A stretch of 64,000 bases of DNA. It comes from Bordetella parapertussis. Its GTDB lineage: Bacteria > Pseudomonadota > Gammaproteobacteria > Burkholderiales > Burkholderiaceae_C. The position numbers and the translations under genes were made by a program. The notes under the pieces are model-generated. The model was given only the letters and a program-made list of their open reading frames with translations, was not told the origin of the DNA and made no database searches. The stretch is from the NCBI GenBank assembly GCA_945901125.1, contig CAMDKD010000003.1:75457-139456 (forward strand), read 5' to 3'. How positions within the stretch are numbered: position 1 is the first letter of the stretch; every line of letters starts with the position of its first letter. This document shows positions 34,703 to 43,143 of the stretch, piece by piece.

Positions 34703-35791
34703 CTAGTGGCTGTTTTTGCGAGCCAATTTGCGGTAGAGGGTGGCGCGGCTGATGCCCAGCGCCTTGGCGGCTTGCGCCACATTGCCTTTAGAGTGGGCAA
34801 TTGCCTTATTGATCACGGCCAATTGAATTTGCTGAAGTGCACCTGTAGCAGCCGGTTGTGACGCATTTTGGCAAGCATCTTGCAAACCGGCTTTGATGTG
34901 CAAATGCAGTCCCGACCACAAGGGGACTTCCATGGTGTTGGCGTGTGTTGCAGCATCAAACAACAATCCCATGGGAATGGCAAACAAGTCGCTGGCGTGA
35001 GGATGAGTGTGTTTGACGAGGTTTAGCATCTCGCGGGCCGGCAGATTTGCACCAAGCACGCGTCCTTCTTCGTCAAGCAAAAGCAAGCCGTCATGGTCGT
35101 CACCCGTTAAGCGACCTGGCCAGTTCAGGCGCAACAACAAATGGTGAGCTTGGCGCAGCAACAAGGCATTGCTGATGCTGCAAGCCGATAAGGCGGCCAG
35201 ATGCATTAACTCGGGGCGCTCTTGGCTCATGACGCCGGTCAGGTCGAGCATGCCTATGCATTCGCCTTGACCGTTCCACAGCGGTGCCCCAGCGCAGCTG
35301 TAAACCGAAGTGTCTTTGAAAAAATGTTCGCCACGGTGCAACCACACCGGTTTTTGGGTACTCAAAGCCGCGCTGATGGCGGTGGTGCCTACAGCTTGCT
35401 CGCTCAAATCAATGCCTACACGCGCGATGGCGTCTATGCGTTTGTCGTGTCTGTCAATGCCGCCGCCGACATCGACAACCACGCCTTGGGCGTCGGTGAT
35501 CAGCGCAAAAAAAGAAGTGCCTGCAATCGCTCGTCCAAGCCGCTCAAGTTCAGGCCGGGCGGCTTGCACAAAGTCGTGGTTGCGGTCCAGCGTGCGGTTG
35601 ATCTGCGCCTGCGACAAAGGGGCAAAGCCGACCTCGTATTGGGGTTGCATACCTAGTTGCAGACAGCGTTGCCAGCTTTGGCTGATCCAGTCGGACAGCC
35701 ATGGCGAAGCAAAAGCGCCTTCGTTCATCACGTTAAGGCGGGCTTGCTCAATCTGGCTCAAACGATTGACGGAGAGGGTGTGGCTGTTCAT
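34703..35791 (-). CDS. GAF-domain regulator with Fis-type HTH (AcoR-like without the AAA+ domain)
   Basis: A 362-residue regulator with an N-terminal AcoR-like region (SWQRCLQLGMQPQYEVGFAPLS) and a GAF sensor domain (about residues 90-220, with GTTAISAAL and SCAGAPLWNGQGECIGMLDLTG). A PAS-like stretch follows, then a C-terminal Fis HTH (KGNVAQAAKALGISRATLYRKL). The sigma-54-activating AAA+ module (GAFTGA) of full AcoR/NtrC regulators is absent, so it cannot be a standard sigma-54 activator. ATG at 35791 preferred over the GTG at 35800. Lying beside the TRAP permease genes it may control them. Confidence 0.82.
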   Translation of the reverse strand: MNSHTLSVNRLSQIEQARLNVMNEGAFASPWLSDWISQSWQRCLQLGMQPQYEVGFAPLSQAQINRTLDRNHDFVQAARPELERLGRAIAGTSFFALITDAQGVVVDVGGGIDRHDKRIDAIARVGIDLSEQAVGTTAISAALSTQKPVWLHRGEHFFKDTSVYSCAGAPLWNGQGECIGMLDLTGVMSQERPELMHLAALSACSISNALLLRQAHHLLLRLNWPGRLTGDDHDGLLLLDEEGRVLGANLPAREMLNLVKHTHPHASDLFAIPMGLLFDAATHANTMEVPLWSGLHLHIKAGLQDACQNASQPAATGALQQIQLAVINKAIAHSKGNVAQAAKALGISRATLYRKLARKNSH

Positions 35792-35828
35792 TGAAAGCAC
35801 AATGTGACGGATGGCGCTGACAACCGGC

Positions 35829-36206
35829 TTACCGCGCCCAGAATAACCCTATGGTTTTGATACCGGCCAGGGTACACAGCAAAGAACCGAACAAATGCAA
35901 GCCGGCTGTCAGCAATGCAAGCCCGAAGCGCGAGCCGAGCAGCATTTGCACGACCTCACTGCTGAACGAAGAGAAGGTAGTGAGCGCACCCAGAAACCCG
36001 GTGACCAGCAGCAGTCGCCACACAGGATCGAGCTCGGGCAGGTTGTTGAACACAGCCACACACACACCAATGAGGTAACCGCCTATCAAATTGGCATACA
36101 AGGTTCCCCAAGGCAAGGCTGCGTTCTGGTTAAAGTGCACGCCGAGTTGCCAGCGCGCTAACGCACCGATACAGGCTCCTATACAAATGGCAATGACAGC
36201 AGACAT
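35829..36206 (-). CDS. crcB: Fluoride ion channel CrcB/FluC
   Basis: A 125-residue four-helix protein of the Fluc family that exports fluoride as a dimer. Diagnostic parts are GALARWQLG near the N-terminus, NLIGGYLIG (the conserved Asn) and GFLGALTTFSSFS (the TTFS motif). The ATG at 36206 gives normal family length; a GTG at 36233 would add 9 residues. No fluoride riboswitch was recognised upstream. Confidence 0.93.
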   Translation of the reverse strand: MSAVIAICIGACIGALARWQLGVHFNQNAALPWGTLYANLIGGYLIGVCVAVFNNLPELDPVWRLLLVTGFLGALTTFSSFSSEVVQMLLGSRFGLALLTAGLHLFGSLLCTLAGIKTIGLFWAR

Positions 36207-36317
36207 GGGTTTGGCCTGAAAAAAAGGATCCACTGATTATCCTGCTGCATCGTCAGCAGGCTCTGCGGCTCCGGTTTGCCTTAACGCGTGCTCGGTTCAG
36301 GCCGCATAATCGACTGC

Positions 36318-36653
36318 ATGAGAAAAACCTATCCGTTACAAGCAGAAGGACGTCATCCTGACAGGGTGTTGGACGCAGTGAAACACGATGTGCGCAAATA
36401 TTTGAAGCGCGAGCGTCGCAGGCCTTTACCTGAGGGAGTGGATTTCTGGAACTTTGATTGCAAATTCGGTCTGAGTGCTGAAACTGCTGAGACAGTGCAT
36501 TTGTCAGCTGTTATTCCTTCGATTGACGCCGCCGCCAAAGAACAGGCCGTGCAGGTGTATGTGGAAATCATCACCACCCACGGCAAGCGCACACCCAAAC
36601 CTGTCGTTGAAGAAGTATTGCTTGTGGATGAAGAGGACGGTTTACCGGAATGA
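36318..36653 (+). CDS. DUF6172 family protein
   Basis: A 111-residue soluble protein with the pattern RHPDRVLDAVKHDVRKYLKR followed by ERRRPLPEGVDFWNFDC, which I recognise as the DUF6172 family common in Burkholderiales and of unknown function. The ATG at 36318 fits the family N-terminus; an earlier frame extension is not conserved-looking. Its stop overlaps the start of the SDR-like gene (ATGA), so the two are translated together. Confidence 0.75.
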   Translation: MRKTYPLQAEGRHPDRVLDAVKHDVRKYLKRERRRPLPEGVDFWNFDCKFGLSAETAETVHLSAVIPSIDAAAKEQAVQVYVEIITTHGKRTPKPVVEEVLLVDEEDGLPE

Positions 36654-37330
36654 GTCAGATGCTGCAAGGACTGCGGATTCTGGTCACCCAGGCCGATGTG
36701 TTCATGGGCCCGGCCCTGTGTCAAACCCTGTCAGCACACGGCGCCGCTGTGCTGGCTGACACGCAAGACCTGACACCAGCCGATGCGCCGCAGCGTATGG
36801 TAGAGCAGCACGGCCATATCGATGTGTTGCTGGTCAATCTGGCCATGCCGGCACCTTCCACTCACGCAGGTGAAGTTTCTGAAGATGAATGGCAGGCGGT
36901 GTTCGACACCATGGTCCATCCCTTGCCCAGATTGGTGAAAGCCGTGTTACCGCAAATGCAGGCGCGTGCCAGCGGCAAGGTGCTGGTCATGGGCAGCGCC
37001 AGCGCTTTGCGCGGCATGAAGCGGGCTTCGAGTTACAGCGCGGCACGCGGCGCGCAATTGGCCTATGTTCAAGCGGTCGGCGTTGAGCTCGCGCCATTGA
37101 ATATCCAAGTGAATGCGATTGCCCAAAACTTTGTCGACAACCCCACCTACTTTCCGCCTGAAGTTCAGGCCAATCCCCGTTTTATAGAGCGCATGAAACG
37201 CGAGGTGCCGCTAGGGCGTCTGGTGAAAGCCAGCGAAGACGCTGAGTTCGCCGCCTATTTGTGTTCAAGCCATGCGGATTGCTTTGTTGGACAGGTGTTT
37301 CCGGTCAGCGGTGGCTGGGCGACCCGCTGA
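36650..37330 (+). CDS. SDR-fold protein with halohydrin dehalogenase signature
   Basis: A 226-residue short-chain dehydrogenase/reductase-fold protein. The catalytic pattern is Ser116-x12-Tyr129-x3-Arg133 (SASALRGMKRASSYSAAR), with Arg in place of the usual Lys. The N-terminal NAD-binding TGxxxGxG is replaced by T13-x4-F18-x-G20 (TQADVFMG). These are the two motifs that define halohydrin dehalogenases, which remove halide from vicinal halohydrins to form epoxides and use no NAD(P)H. The C-terminal part (DNPTYFPPEVQANPRF, FVGQVFPVSGGW) also resembles HheC-type enzymes. Overlaps the DUF6172 gene by 4 bases. Activity and substrate are inferred. Confidence 0.8.
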   Translation: MSQMLQGLRILVTQADVFMGPALCQTLSAHGAAVLADTQDLTPADAPQRMVEQHGHIDVLLVNLAMPAPSTHAGEVSEDEWQAVFDTMVHPLPRLVKAVLPQMQARASGKVLVMGSASALRGMKRASSYSAARGAQLAYVQAVGVELAPLNIQVNAIAQNFVDNPTYFPPEVQANPRFIERMKREVPLGRLVKASEDAEFAAYLCSSHADCFVGQVFPVSGGWATR

Positions 37331-37331
37331 T

Positions 37332-38345
37332 TCAATCCTTTTCTAAAACCACCAGATTGTTAAGAAGCGCATTTTTAAAGCGTTCAAAGTTTTGCATTTG
37401 CGGTGCATGGCCGAGATCCGGAAACAACACCAGTCGCGCACCCGGAATGACTTTGACAGCGCGCAAAGACATGGCTCTGTAATTGCCGAGTTGAGATTTC
37501 AAAGGTTCTTGCACTAAGTCTTTACCCAGGGCGGTGGTGTCTTTGACGCCAATCATCAATTGCGTAGGCACTTTGATGTCAGCGAATTCATGCAGCACGG
37601 GTTGCTCAAAAATCATTTGGTAAACCAGCGCTGAATGTTTGGCGACGGTTTCTTTGCCGGGCCCTCTGAACATGCCGGCGATCATTTGCACCCAAGGCTC
37701 GTATTCGTCTTTCCATTCGCCCGCGTAATACGTGCTGCGTTCATAGTTGCGCAGCCGTTCATCCGTGAAAGCCAGTTCACGCGCATTCCATTGCTCGAAG
37801 CTCAGCGCAGGCACACCCAAGGCCCTCCAGTCTTCCAGACCCAGCGGGTTGATCATCACCAGTTGATTCACCTCTGCGGGGTATATCAAGGCGTAGCGCG
37901 TAGCCAGCATGCCGCCCATGGAGTGACCGATGACCGTCGCTTTGTTTATCTGCAATGACTTCAGCAAGGCGCGAGTGTTTTCAGCCAAGCCGGCAAAGCT
38001 ATAGCTGTAATTGTCCGGCTTCGCGGATTTGCAAAAACCGATTTGATCTGGCACGATCACACGCAAACCGGCTTGCTGCAGCATCACGCCAGTGTCGTGC
38101 CAGGTGGCGGCACAAAAATTCTTGCCGTGTAACAACACCACCGCATGGCCGTTTGGCTTGGCGGGTTGGTAATCCAGGTAGGCCATGTGCATAGACTGGC
38201 CTTGCGACTTGAAGGCGAATTGCAAAACAGGCACAGGGTAATCAAAGCCTTGTAATTCAACACCGTAGACCGGCGCATCGGCATGCGCCGCCAAAGATGC
38301 ACTCAGCAACAGCAGCGCAAAAAGTTTTTTCATGGTGAGTCTCAT
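37332..38345 (-). CDS. Secreted alpha/beta hydrolase
   Basis: A 337-residue alpha/beta-hydrolase with a Sec signal peptide (MKKLFALLLLSASLAAHADA). The oxyanion motif is VVLLHGKNFCAATW, the nucleophile elbow VIGHSMGGMLA and the late His FPDLGHAPQM. The ATG at 38345 overlaps the ureG stop as ATGA; the second ATG at 38333 places the signal peptide directly at the N-terminus. It is the last gene of the urease operon by spacing, but no urease role is known. Substrate unknown. Confidence 0.82.
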   Translation of the reverse strand: MRLTMKKLFALLLLSASLAAHADAPVYGVELQGFDYPVPVLQFAFKSQGQSMHMAYLDYQPAKPNGHAVVLLHGKNFCAATWHDTGVMLQQAGLRVIVPDQIGFCKSAKPDNYSYSFAGLAENTRALLKSLQINKATVIGHSMGGMLATRYALIYPAEVNQLVMINPLGLEDWRALGVPALSFEQWNARELAFTDERLRNYERSTYYAGEWKDEYEPWVQMIAGMFRGPGKETVAKHSALVYQMIFEQPVLHEFADIKVPTQLMIGVKDTTALGKDLVQEPLKSQLGNYRAMSLRAVKVIPGARLVLFPDLGHAPQMQNFERFKNALLNNLVVLEKD

Positions 38346-39004
38346 GCAGCGGCCAGCATGCCTTTGTGTTCAATGAATTTAACCACCGTGTCCAGGCCGT
38401 TGAGGGTTTTCAGATTGGTCATGACAAAGGGTTTGAGTCCTTGCGGGCTGGCACGCATGCGCTCGGTGTCGGCTTTCATCACATCAAGGTTGGCACCGAC
38501 ATAAGGTGCCAGATCGGTTTTGTTGATGATGAACAAATCGCTCTTAGTGATGCCCGGGCCGCCTTTGCGTGGAATTTTTTCACCAGCCGCGACATCAATG
38601 ACGTAAATCGTCAGGTCGCTCAATTCCGGGCTGAAGGTGGCGGCCAGGTTGTCGCCGCCGCTCTCTACAAACACCACATCGGCGTTCGGGAATTTTTCCA
38701 GCATACGGTCTATGGCTTCCAAATTGATAGACGCGTCTTCGCGTATGGCGGTGTGCGGGCAGCCGCCAGTCTCCACGCCCATGATGCGCTCGGCAGGCAA
38801 GGCGCCGCTGATGGTCAGCAGCCGCTGGTCTTCCTTGGTGTAAATGTCATTGGTGATGGCGATCAAATCGTATTTATCCCGCATGGCTTTGCACAGCATT
38901 TCCAGCAAGGTGGTTTTGCCGGAGCCGACCGGGCCGCCTATGCCGACGCGCAGGGGCGGAAGTTTTTTGCTGCGGTGAGGAATGTGGTGAAGTGGTGTGC
39001 TCAT
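38342..39004 (-). CDS. ureG: Urease accessory GTPase UreG
   Basis: SIMIBI-class GTPase that delivers nickel to urease with UreD, UreE and UreF. The 220-residue protein has the P-loop GIGGPVGSGKTTLLEMLC, the CPH motif in ETGGCPHTAIRED (nickel ligands) and the guanine motif INKTDLAPYV. Only a short His-bearing N-terminus is present. Overlaps ureF by 4 bases and the hydrolase gene by 4 bases. Confidence 0.97.
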   Translation of the reverse strand: MSTPLHHIPHRSKKLPPLRVGIGGPVGSGKTTLLEMLCKAMRDKYDLIAITNDIYTKEDQRLLTISGALPAERIMGVETGGCPHTAIREDASINLEAIDRMLEKFPNADVVFVESGGDNLAATFSPELSDLTIYVIDVAAGEKIPRKGGPGITKSDLFIINKTDLAPYVGANLDVMKADTERMRASPQGLKPFVMTNLKTLNGLDTVVKFIEHKGMLAAA

Positions 39005-39702
39005 GATCGGAACAGTCGGGAGTACTGGGTTTCGTGGCGCGCCGACAAAATAGCTAAGCGCGGTGTAAAGGATTGTTGTTGATTGTCGGGTATGGACAAA
39101 GCATGCTCGACCGCAACAGGAATTTCAGCGCTTAGGGCGGCCAGCATGCGTTGGCCACTGAGTTGGCCCAGCGGCACAGATTTGATGCCGGCCTGCACCA
39201 TGTTTTCCGCCCAACCGAACGCGCAAGCCAGCAGTCCCTCTCGCAGCGCAATGGTTTGCGTGTTCAAGGCCAGCGCAAACACCAACGGCCAGGTCGGTGG
39301 CAGGCTGTCACAGAACTGAATATCACCTTCATCTGCGGCCTGGTGATTGCGCAACCAAATTAAGAGCGAGCGGCCCATTTGTTCGGTTTGCAAACGCATC
39401 TCGAAGGTTTCACGGGTTTGCATCACCCAGTCGCTCAGTTGTTGCAATGCGGCTTTGTCTTGCATCTGCCAGGCCTTCATGGCTTGTGCCACCACCGGCA
39501 ATTCACTGCGCGCTTGCACCAGATGCAACTGGTCAATCAACCAGTGTTGGGCCGAGCTTTCGTCAGTGACCAGACCGTGTTCGACCGCCGCTTCCATTCC
39601 CTCCGAGTAAGAGAAACCGCCCACTGGCAATGCAGGCGACGCCAGTTGCATCAGCCACAGCAAGCGGCTAGCCGGATTAGACATACTCACAGGTGACAAC
39701 AC
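39001..39702 (-). CDS. ureF: Urease accessory protein UreF
   Basis: All-helical factor forming the UreDFG activation complex. The 233-residue protein has the N-terminal LLWLMQLASPALPVGGFSYSEGMEAAVEHG typical of UreF and the C-terminal MFVxLAPL-replacing variable end. It sits 21 bases after ureE and overlaps ureG. Confidence 0.94.
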   Translation of the reverse strand: MLSPVSMSNPASRLLWLMQLASPALPVGGFSYSEGMEAAVEHGLVTDESSAQHWLIDQLHLVQARSELPVVAQAMKAWQMQDKAALQQLSDWVMQTRETFEMRLQTEQMGRSLLIWLRNHQAADEGDIQFCDSLPPTWPLVFALALNTQTIALREGLLACAFGWAENMVQAGIKSVPLGQLSGQRMLAALSAEIPVAVEHALSIPDNQQQSFTPRLAILSARHETQYSRLFRS

Positions 39703-39723
39703 GGCTGGATTCCAACGCGGACA

Positions 39724-40299
39724 TCAATGGTCGTGATCACAACCGGGACCGTGCACGTGTGCGTGTGGCGGCGCTTGTTCATGGGTATGACCGTGTTCAT
39801 GCGCATGCCCGTGATCATGGTGGGCATGACCGGCGTGTGCTGCGTGTTCGCCGTAAGCGCCGTTTTCCGGCTCAAAGGATTCATCTACTGCGACGACTGT
39901 CATGTGCATATCGCGCAGCATGTCGGCCAGCACATGGTCGGGTTCGATTTTCAAATGATCGGCTTGCAGTTCAATAGGTACATGGCGGTTGCCCAAGTGG
40001 TAGGCGGCGCGGGTCAAATCGAACAAGCTGCCGTGGTCAGGGCAATGGGTGATGCGTAACACCGGTTGCGGCGCGGCCAGCACTTTAAGTAATGAACCGT
40101 CTTCTCCCACCAGCACATCGCCGCCGCGCACCACTTGCCCGCGTTGCAGAAACACGCCGACACTGCGGCCGCCGGAGTCTGTGGTTTCGAAGCGGCTTTT
40201 CTGCCGCACATCCCAGTCCAGCGTGACCGAGGCTGCGCGTTTGAGCAAGGCATTGGCCAGACCGTGGCCTTGGCGTATGAGTTTGGAGTAATGAATCAT
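39724..40299 (-). CDS. ureE: Urease nickel metallochaperone UreE
   Basis: Brings nickel to the urease activation complex. The 191-residue protein has the N-terminal UreE fold (TLDWDVRQKSRFETTDSGG) and the central metal site region AYHLGNRHVPIEL with the conserved His. The C-terminal tail of about 40 residues is extremely rich in His (HAHHDHGHAHEHGHTHEQ), typical of nickel-storing UreE variants. 74 bases after ureC. Confidence 0.96.
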   Translation of the reverse strand: MIHYSKLIRQGHGLANALLKRAASVTLDWDVRQKSRFETTDSGGRSVGVFLQRGQVVRGGDVLVGEDGSLLKVLAAPQPVLRITHCPDHGSLFDLTRAAYHLGNRHVPIELQADHLKIEPDHVLADMLRDMHMTVVAVDESFEPENGAYGEHAAHAGHAHHDHGHAHEHGHTHEQAPPHAHVHGPGCDHDH

Positions 40300-40373
40300 G
40301 AGCTAATCTGAAGTTGCGTTTCAGTGATGCCGCTTGAGCAAAACTGTAACGGTACCACCATTAACCACCTAGG

Positions 40374-42119
40374 CTAAAACAGGAAATAGCGCTGCGCCAT
40401 CGGCAGCACGCTCGCCGGTTCACAGGTGAGCAGCAAACCGTCAGCACGCACCGCATAGGTTTGTGCATCGACTTCCATGCGCGGCGCATAGTCGTTGTGA
40501 ACCATGTGACGCTTGCCTATGCCGCGAATGTTTTTCACGGCGCTCAAGGTCTTGTGCAAACCGAAACGCTCGCCCACACCGGCAGCCAGACCGGCTTGCG
40601 ACACAAAGCTGAGCGACCCTCGGTGCAAGGCACCGCCGAAGGCGCCGAACATGGGCCGGTAATGCACAGGTTGCGGTGTGGGAATAGAGGCGTTCGGGTC
40701 GCCCATGGCGGCCATGGCGATGAAGCCGCCTTTCATGATGATGAAGGGTTTGACACCAAAGAACGCCGGTTTCCACAACACCAGATCGGCCCATTTGCCT
40801 ACCTCTATGCTGCCGACCTCGTGACTGATGCCGTGCGCAATCGCCGGGTTGATGGCTAGTTTGGCGACATAGCGTTTGACACGCGCGTTGTCATGCCGGT
40901 CGCTGTCGCCGGGTAGTTGGCCGCGCTGCTGTTTCATTTTGTGTGCGGTCTGCCAGCAACGCATGATCACTTCGCCGACGCGGCCCATGGCTTGGCTGTC
41001 CGAGCTGAACATGCTGATGGCACCTAGGTCGTGCAGTATGTCTTCTGCTGCAATCGTTTCGCGCCGGATACGGCTTTCTGCAAACGCCAAGTCTTCGGCA
41101 ATCGACGGGTCAAGGTGATGGCACACCATCAGCATGTCGACGTGTTCATCCAAAGTGTTGATGGTGTAGGGGCGTGTCGGGTTGGTCGAAGACGGCAGCA
41201 CATTGGCTTCGCCTACCACTTTCAAAATATCCGGTGCATGACCGCCGCCCGCGCCCTCGGTGTGGAAAGTGTGAATGGTGCGGCCCTTGAATGCAGCGAT
41301 GGTGTCTTCGACAAAACCGGATTCATTCAAGGTGTCGGTGTGGATCGCGACTTGCGTGTCTGTGTCTTCGGCCACGTTCAAACAGTTGTCAATGGCTGCG
41401 GGCGTGGTGCCCCAGTCTTCGTGCAATTTGAGGCCTATGGCGCCTGCGTTGATTTGCTCGTGCAATGCGTTCGGCAGCGATGCATTGCCTTTGCCCAGAA
41501 AACCCAGGTTCATGGGGAATGCATCAGCAGCTTGCAGCATGCGCTCCAAGTTCCAAGGCCCGGGCGTGCAAGTGGTGGCGAACGTGCCTGTGGCAGGCCC
41601 TGTGCCACCGCCTAGCATGGTGGTCACACCACTTGCCAAGGCTTCTTCAATTTGCTGGGGCGCGATGAAATGGATGTGCGTGTCAATCGCACCGGCGGTG
41701 ACGATCATGCCTTCGCAGGAAATGATTTCAGTGCCGGGTCCGATGACGATATCTACGCCGGGTTGGGTGTCGGGATTGCCTGCTTTACCGATGGCGGCAA
41801 TGCGTGAATTTTTGATGCCGATATCGGCTTTGACAATGCCCCAGTGGTCGATGATGAGCGCGTTGGTCAGCACCGCGTCCATGGCACCACCGGCTTGTGC
41901 GCCGGTGCCAAGCGGGCCGTTGCGGGTGCGTTGCGACTGGGCCATGCCGTCACGTATGGTTTTGCCGCCGCCGAATTTCACTTCCTCGCCATAGCCGCCT
42001 GCACGCAAGGTGTAATCATCTTCAACTTGAATGATCAAATCTGTGTCTGCCAGTCGCACACGGTCGCCAACTGTCGGGCCGTACATTTCCGCATAAGCGC
42101 GTTTTTCTATTTGTGCCAT
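40374..42119 (-). CDS. ureC: Urease alpha subunit UreC
   Basis: Catalytic subunit hydrolysing urea to ammonia and carbamate at a dinickel centre. The 581-residue protein has HIHFI (nickel His pair), GLKLHEDWG holding the carbamylated Lys, HTDTLNE, and MVCHHLDPSIAED with the mobile-flap His. The ATG at 42119 overlaps the ureB stop by one base (TGATG); a GTG one codon upstream is less likely. Confidence 0.98.
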   Translation of the reverse strand: MAQIEKRAYAEMYGPTVGDRVRLADTDLIIQVEDDYTLRAGGYGEEVKFGGGKTIRDGMAQSQRTRNGPLGTGAQAGGAMDAVLTNALIIDHWGIVKADIGIKNSRIAAIGKAGNPDTQPGVDIVIGPGTEIISCEGMIVTAGAIDTHIHFIAPQQIEEALASGVTTMLGGGTGPATGTFATTCTPGPWNLERMLQAADAFPMNLGFLGKGNASLPNALHEQINAGAIGLKLHEDWGTTPAAIDNCLNVAEDTDTQVAIHTDTLNESGFVEDTIAAFKGRTIHTFHTEGAGGGHAPDILKVVGEANVLPSSTNPTRPYTINTLDEHVDMLMVCHHLDPSIAEDLAFAESRIRRETIAAEDILHDLGAISMFSSDSQAMGRVGEVIMRCWQTAHKMKQQRGQLPGDSDRHDNARVKRYVAKLAINPAIAHGISHEVGSIEVGKWADLVLWKPAFFGVKPFIIMKGGFIAMAAMGDPNASIPTPQPVHYRPMFGAFGGALHRGSLSFVSQAGLAAGVGERFGLHKTLSAVKNIRGIGKRHMVHNDYAPRMEVDAQTYAVRADGLLLTCEPASVLPMAQRYFLF

Positions 42120-42445
42120 CACTTGGCCCCTTTCAATGCGCCTTGTACATCGCCGCGAAATCCGTAAATCTGCCGGTCACCAGCGTAGTCCACCAATTCA
42201 ACCGTGCGCTCCTGCCCGGGTTCGAACCTGACAGCCGTGCCGGAGGCGATATTCAGGCGCATACCGGTGGCCTGTTCACGATCGAAATGCAAACCGTGGT
42301 TGGTTTCGGCAAAGTGGTAGTGCGATCCCACTTGTATAGGCCGGTCACCGGCGTTTTTCACCAGCAGCGTGCAAGTGCGTCTGTTTGTGTTCAAGGCATG
42401 CTGACCCGCGTCAATGAACATTTCGCCAGGAATCATGCGGCTCAT
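42119..42445 (-). CDS. ureB: Urease beta subunit UreB
   Basis: Small structural urease subunit, 108 residues, with GSHYHFAETN and the C-terminal VRFEPGQERTVELVDYAGDR typical of UreB. ATG at 42445 overlaps the stop of the upstream small membrane-protein gene as ATGA. Separate ureA and ureB (not fused) match the Burkholderiales arrangement. Confidence 0.96.
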   Translation of the reverse strand: MSRMIPGEMFIDAGQHALNTNRRTCTLLVKNAGDRPIQVGSHYHFAETNHGLHFDREQATGMRLNIASGTAVRFEPGQERTVELVDYAGDRQIYGFRGDVQGALKGAK

Positions 42446-42603
42446 TTGCGGGTTTCCCACCAGATACCGGCAAGCACAAAGGCGAGCAGGCAAAGGCCGA
42501 TCAATTCAGCACCGTGAGAGTGCGGTGAAGCCTCGCCGTGGCCAGGGTGCGCCATGGCTTGGGTGCCGATCAACAAGCTGATAAAAAAGAGTTGTTTCAA
42601 CAT
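42442..42603 (-). CDS. Small His-rich membrane protein between ureA and ureB
   Basis: A 53-residue protein with a Sec signal (MLKQLFFISLLIGTQAMA), a short His-rich segment AHPGHGEASPHSHGAE and one membrane helix (LIGLCLLAFVLAGIWW). It overlaps ureB by 4 bases and lies 25 bases after ureA, so it is part of the urease operon. The N-terminal AHPGHG resembles the start of HupE/UreJ nickel permeases, but the rest of that family is missing. A role in binding nickel at the membrane is a guess from composition and position. Confidence 0.75.
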   Translation of the reverse strand: MLKQLFFISLLIGTQAMAHPGHGEASPHSHGAELIGLCLLAFVLAGIWWETRK

Positions 42604-42628
42604 GATGGTGTCCTTAAAGTGCAAATCG

Positions 42629-42931
<303 letters not shown>

Positions 42932-42971
42932 AAGGTGATGCGCCAGTCAAATGAGGTCAGTAATTATTGAC

Positions 42972-42986
42972 GCAATTTTTGAACCA
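42972..42986 (-). promoter_or_regulatory. Sigma-54-like promoter of ureA
   Basis: On the minus strand TGGTTCAAAAATTGC matches the -24/-12 consensus TGGCAC-N5-TTGC at GG and GC with correct spacing, two mismatches in the -24 box. A predicted start about 29 bases before ureA is plausible. An NtrC-like half-site array lies upstream at 43016-43060. Confidence 0.5.
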
Positions 42987-43015
42987 GGCGCAGCTTGAAT
43001 TTTTCGCTGTTTTAT

Positions 43016-43030
43016 GCACCTGTTGCGTGC
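43016..43030. promoter_or_regulatory. NtrC-like binding site in the ureA/amide-operon intergenic region
   Basis: GCACCTGTTGCGTGC follows GCAC-N7-GTGC, the NtrC palindrome. Further half-sites GCAC (43036) and GGTGC (43056) follow. It lies 30 bases upstream of the ureA -24 element, so it could serve ureA. Confidence 0.4.
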
Positions 43031-43143
43031 GCATTGCACTTCTCTGCTTAAATATGGTGCGAAAAAAGAAAATCAGCATTAAATTTTTAGCATTTTATAT
43101 TTAATAAATTGCGGAAAATGAAATAATTTAAGGGTTTGTACGG

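Noticed and set aside
36207..36317. Fluoride riboswitch upstream of crcB
   Set aside because: No conserved crcB-motif pseudoknot sequences are visible in this short stretch.
43031..43046. TTGCAC...GC as a sigma-54 promoter for the amide operon
   Set aside because: The GG/GC spacing is one base short, and the -24 box lacks the GG pair, so it does not fit the sigma-54 consensus.
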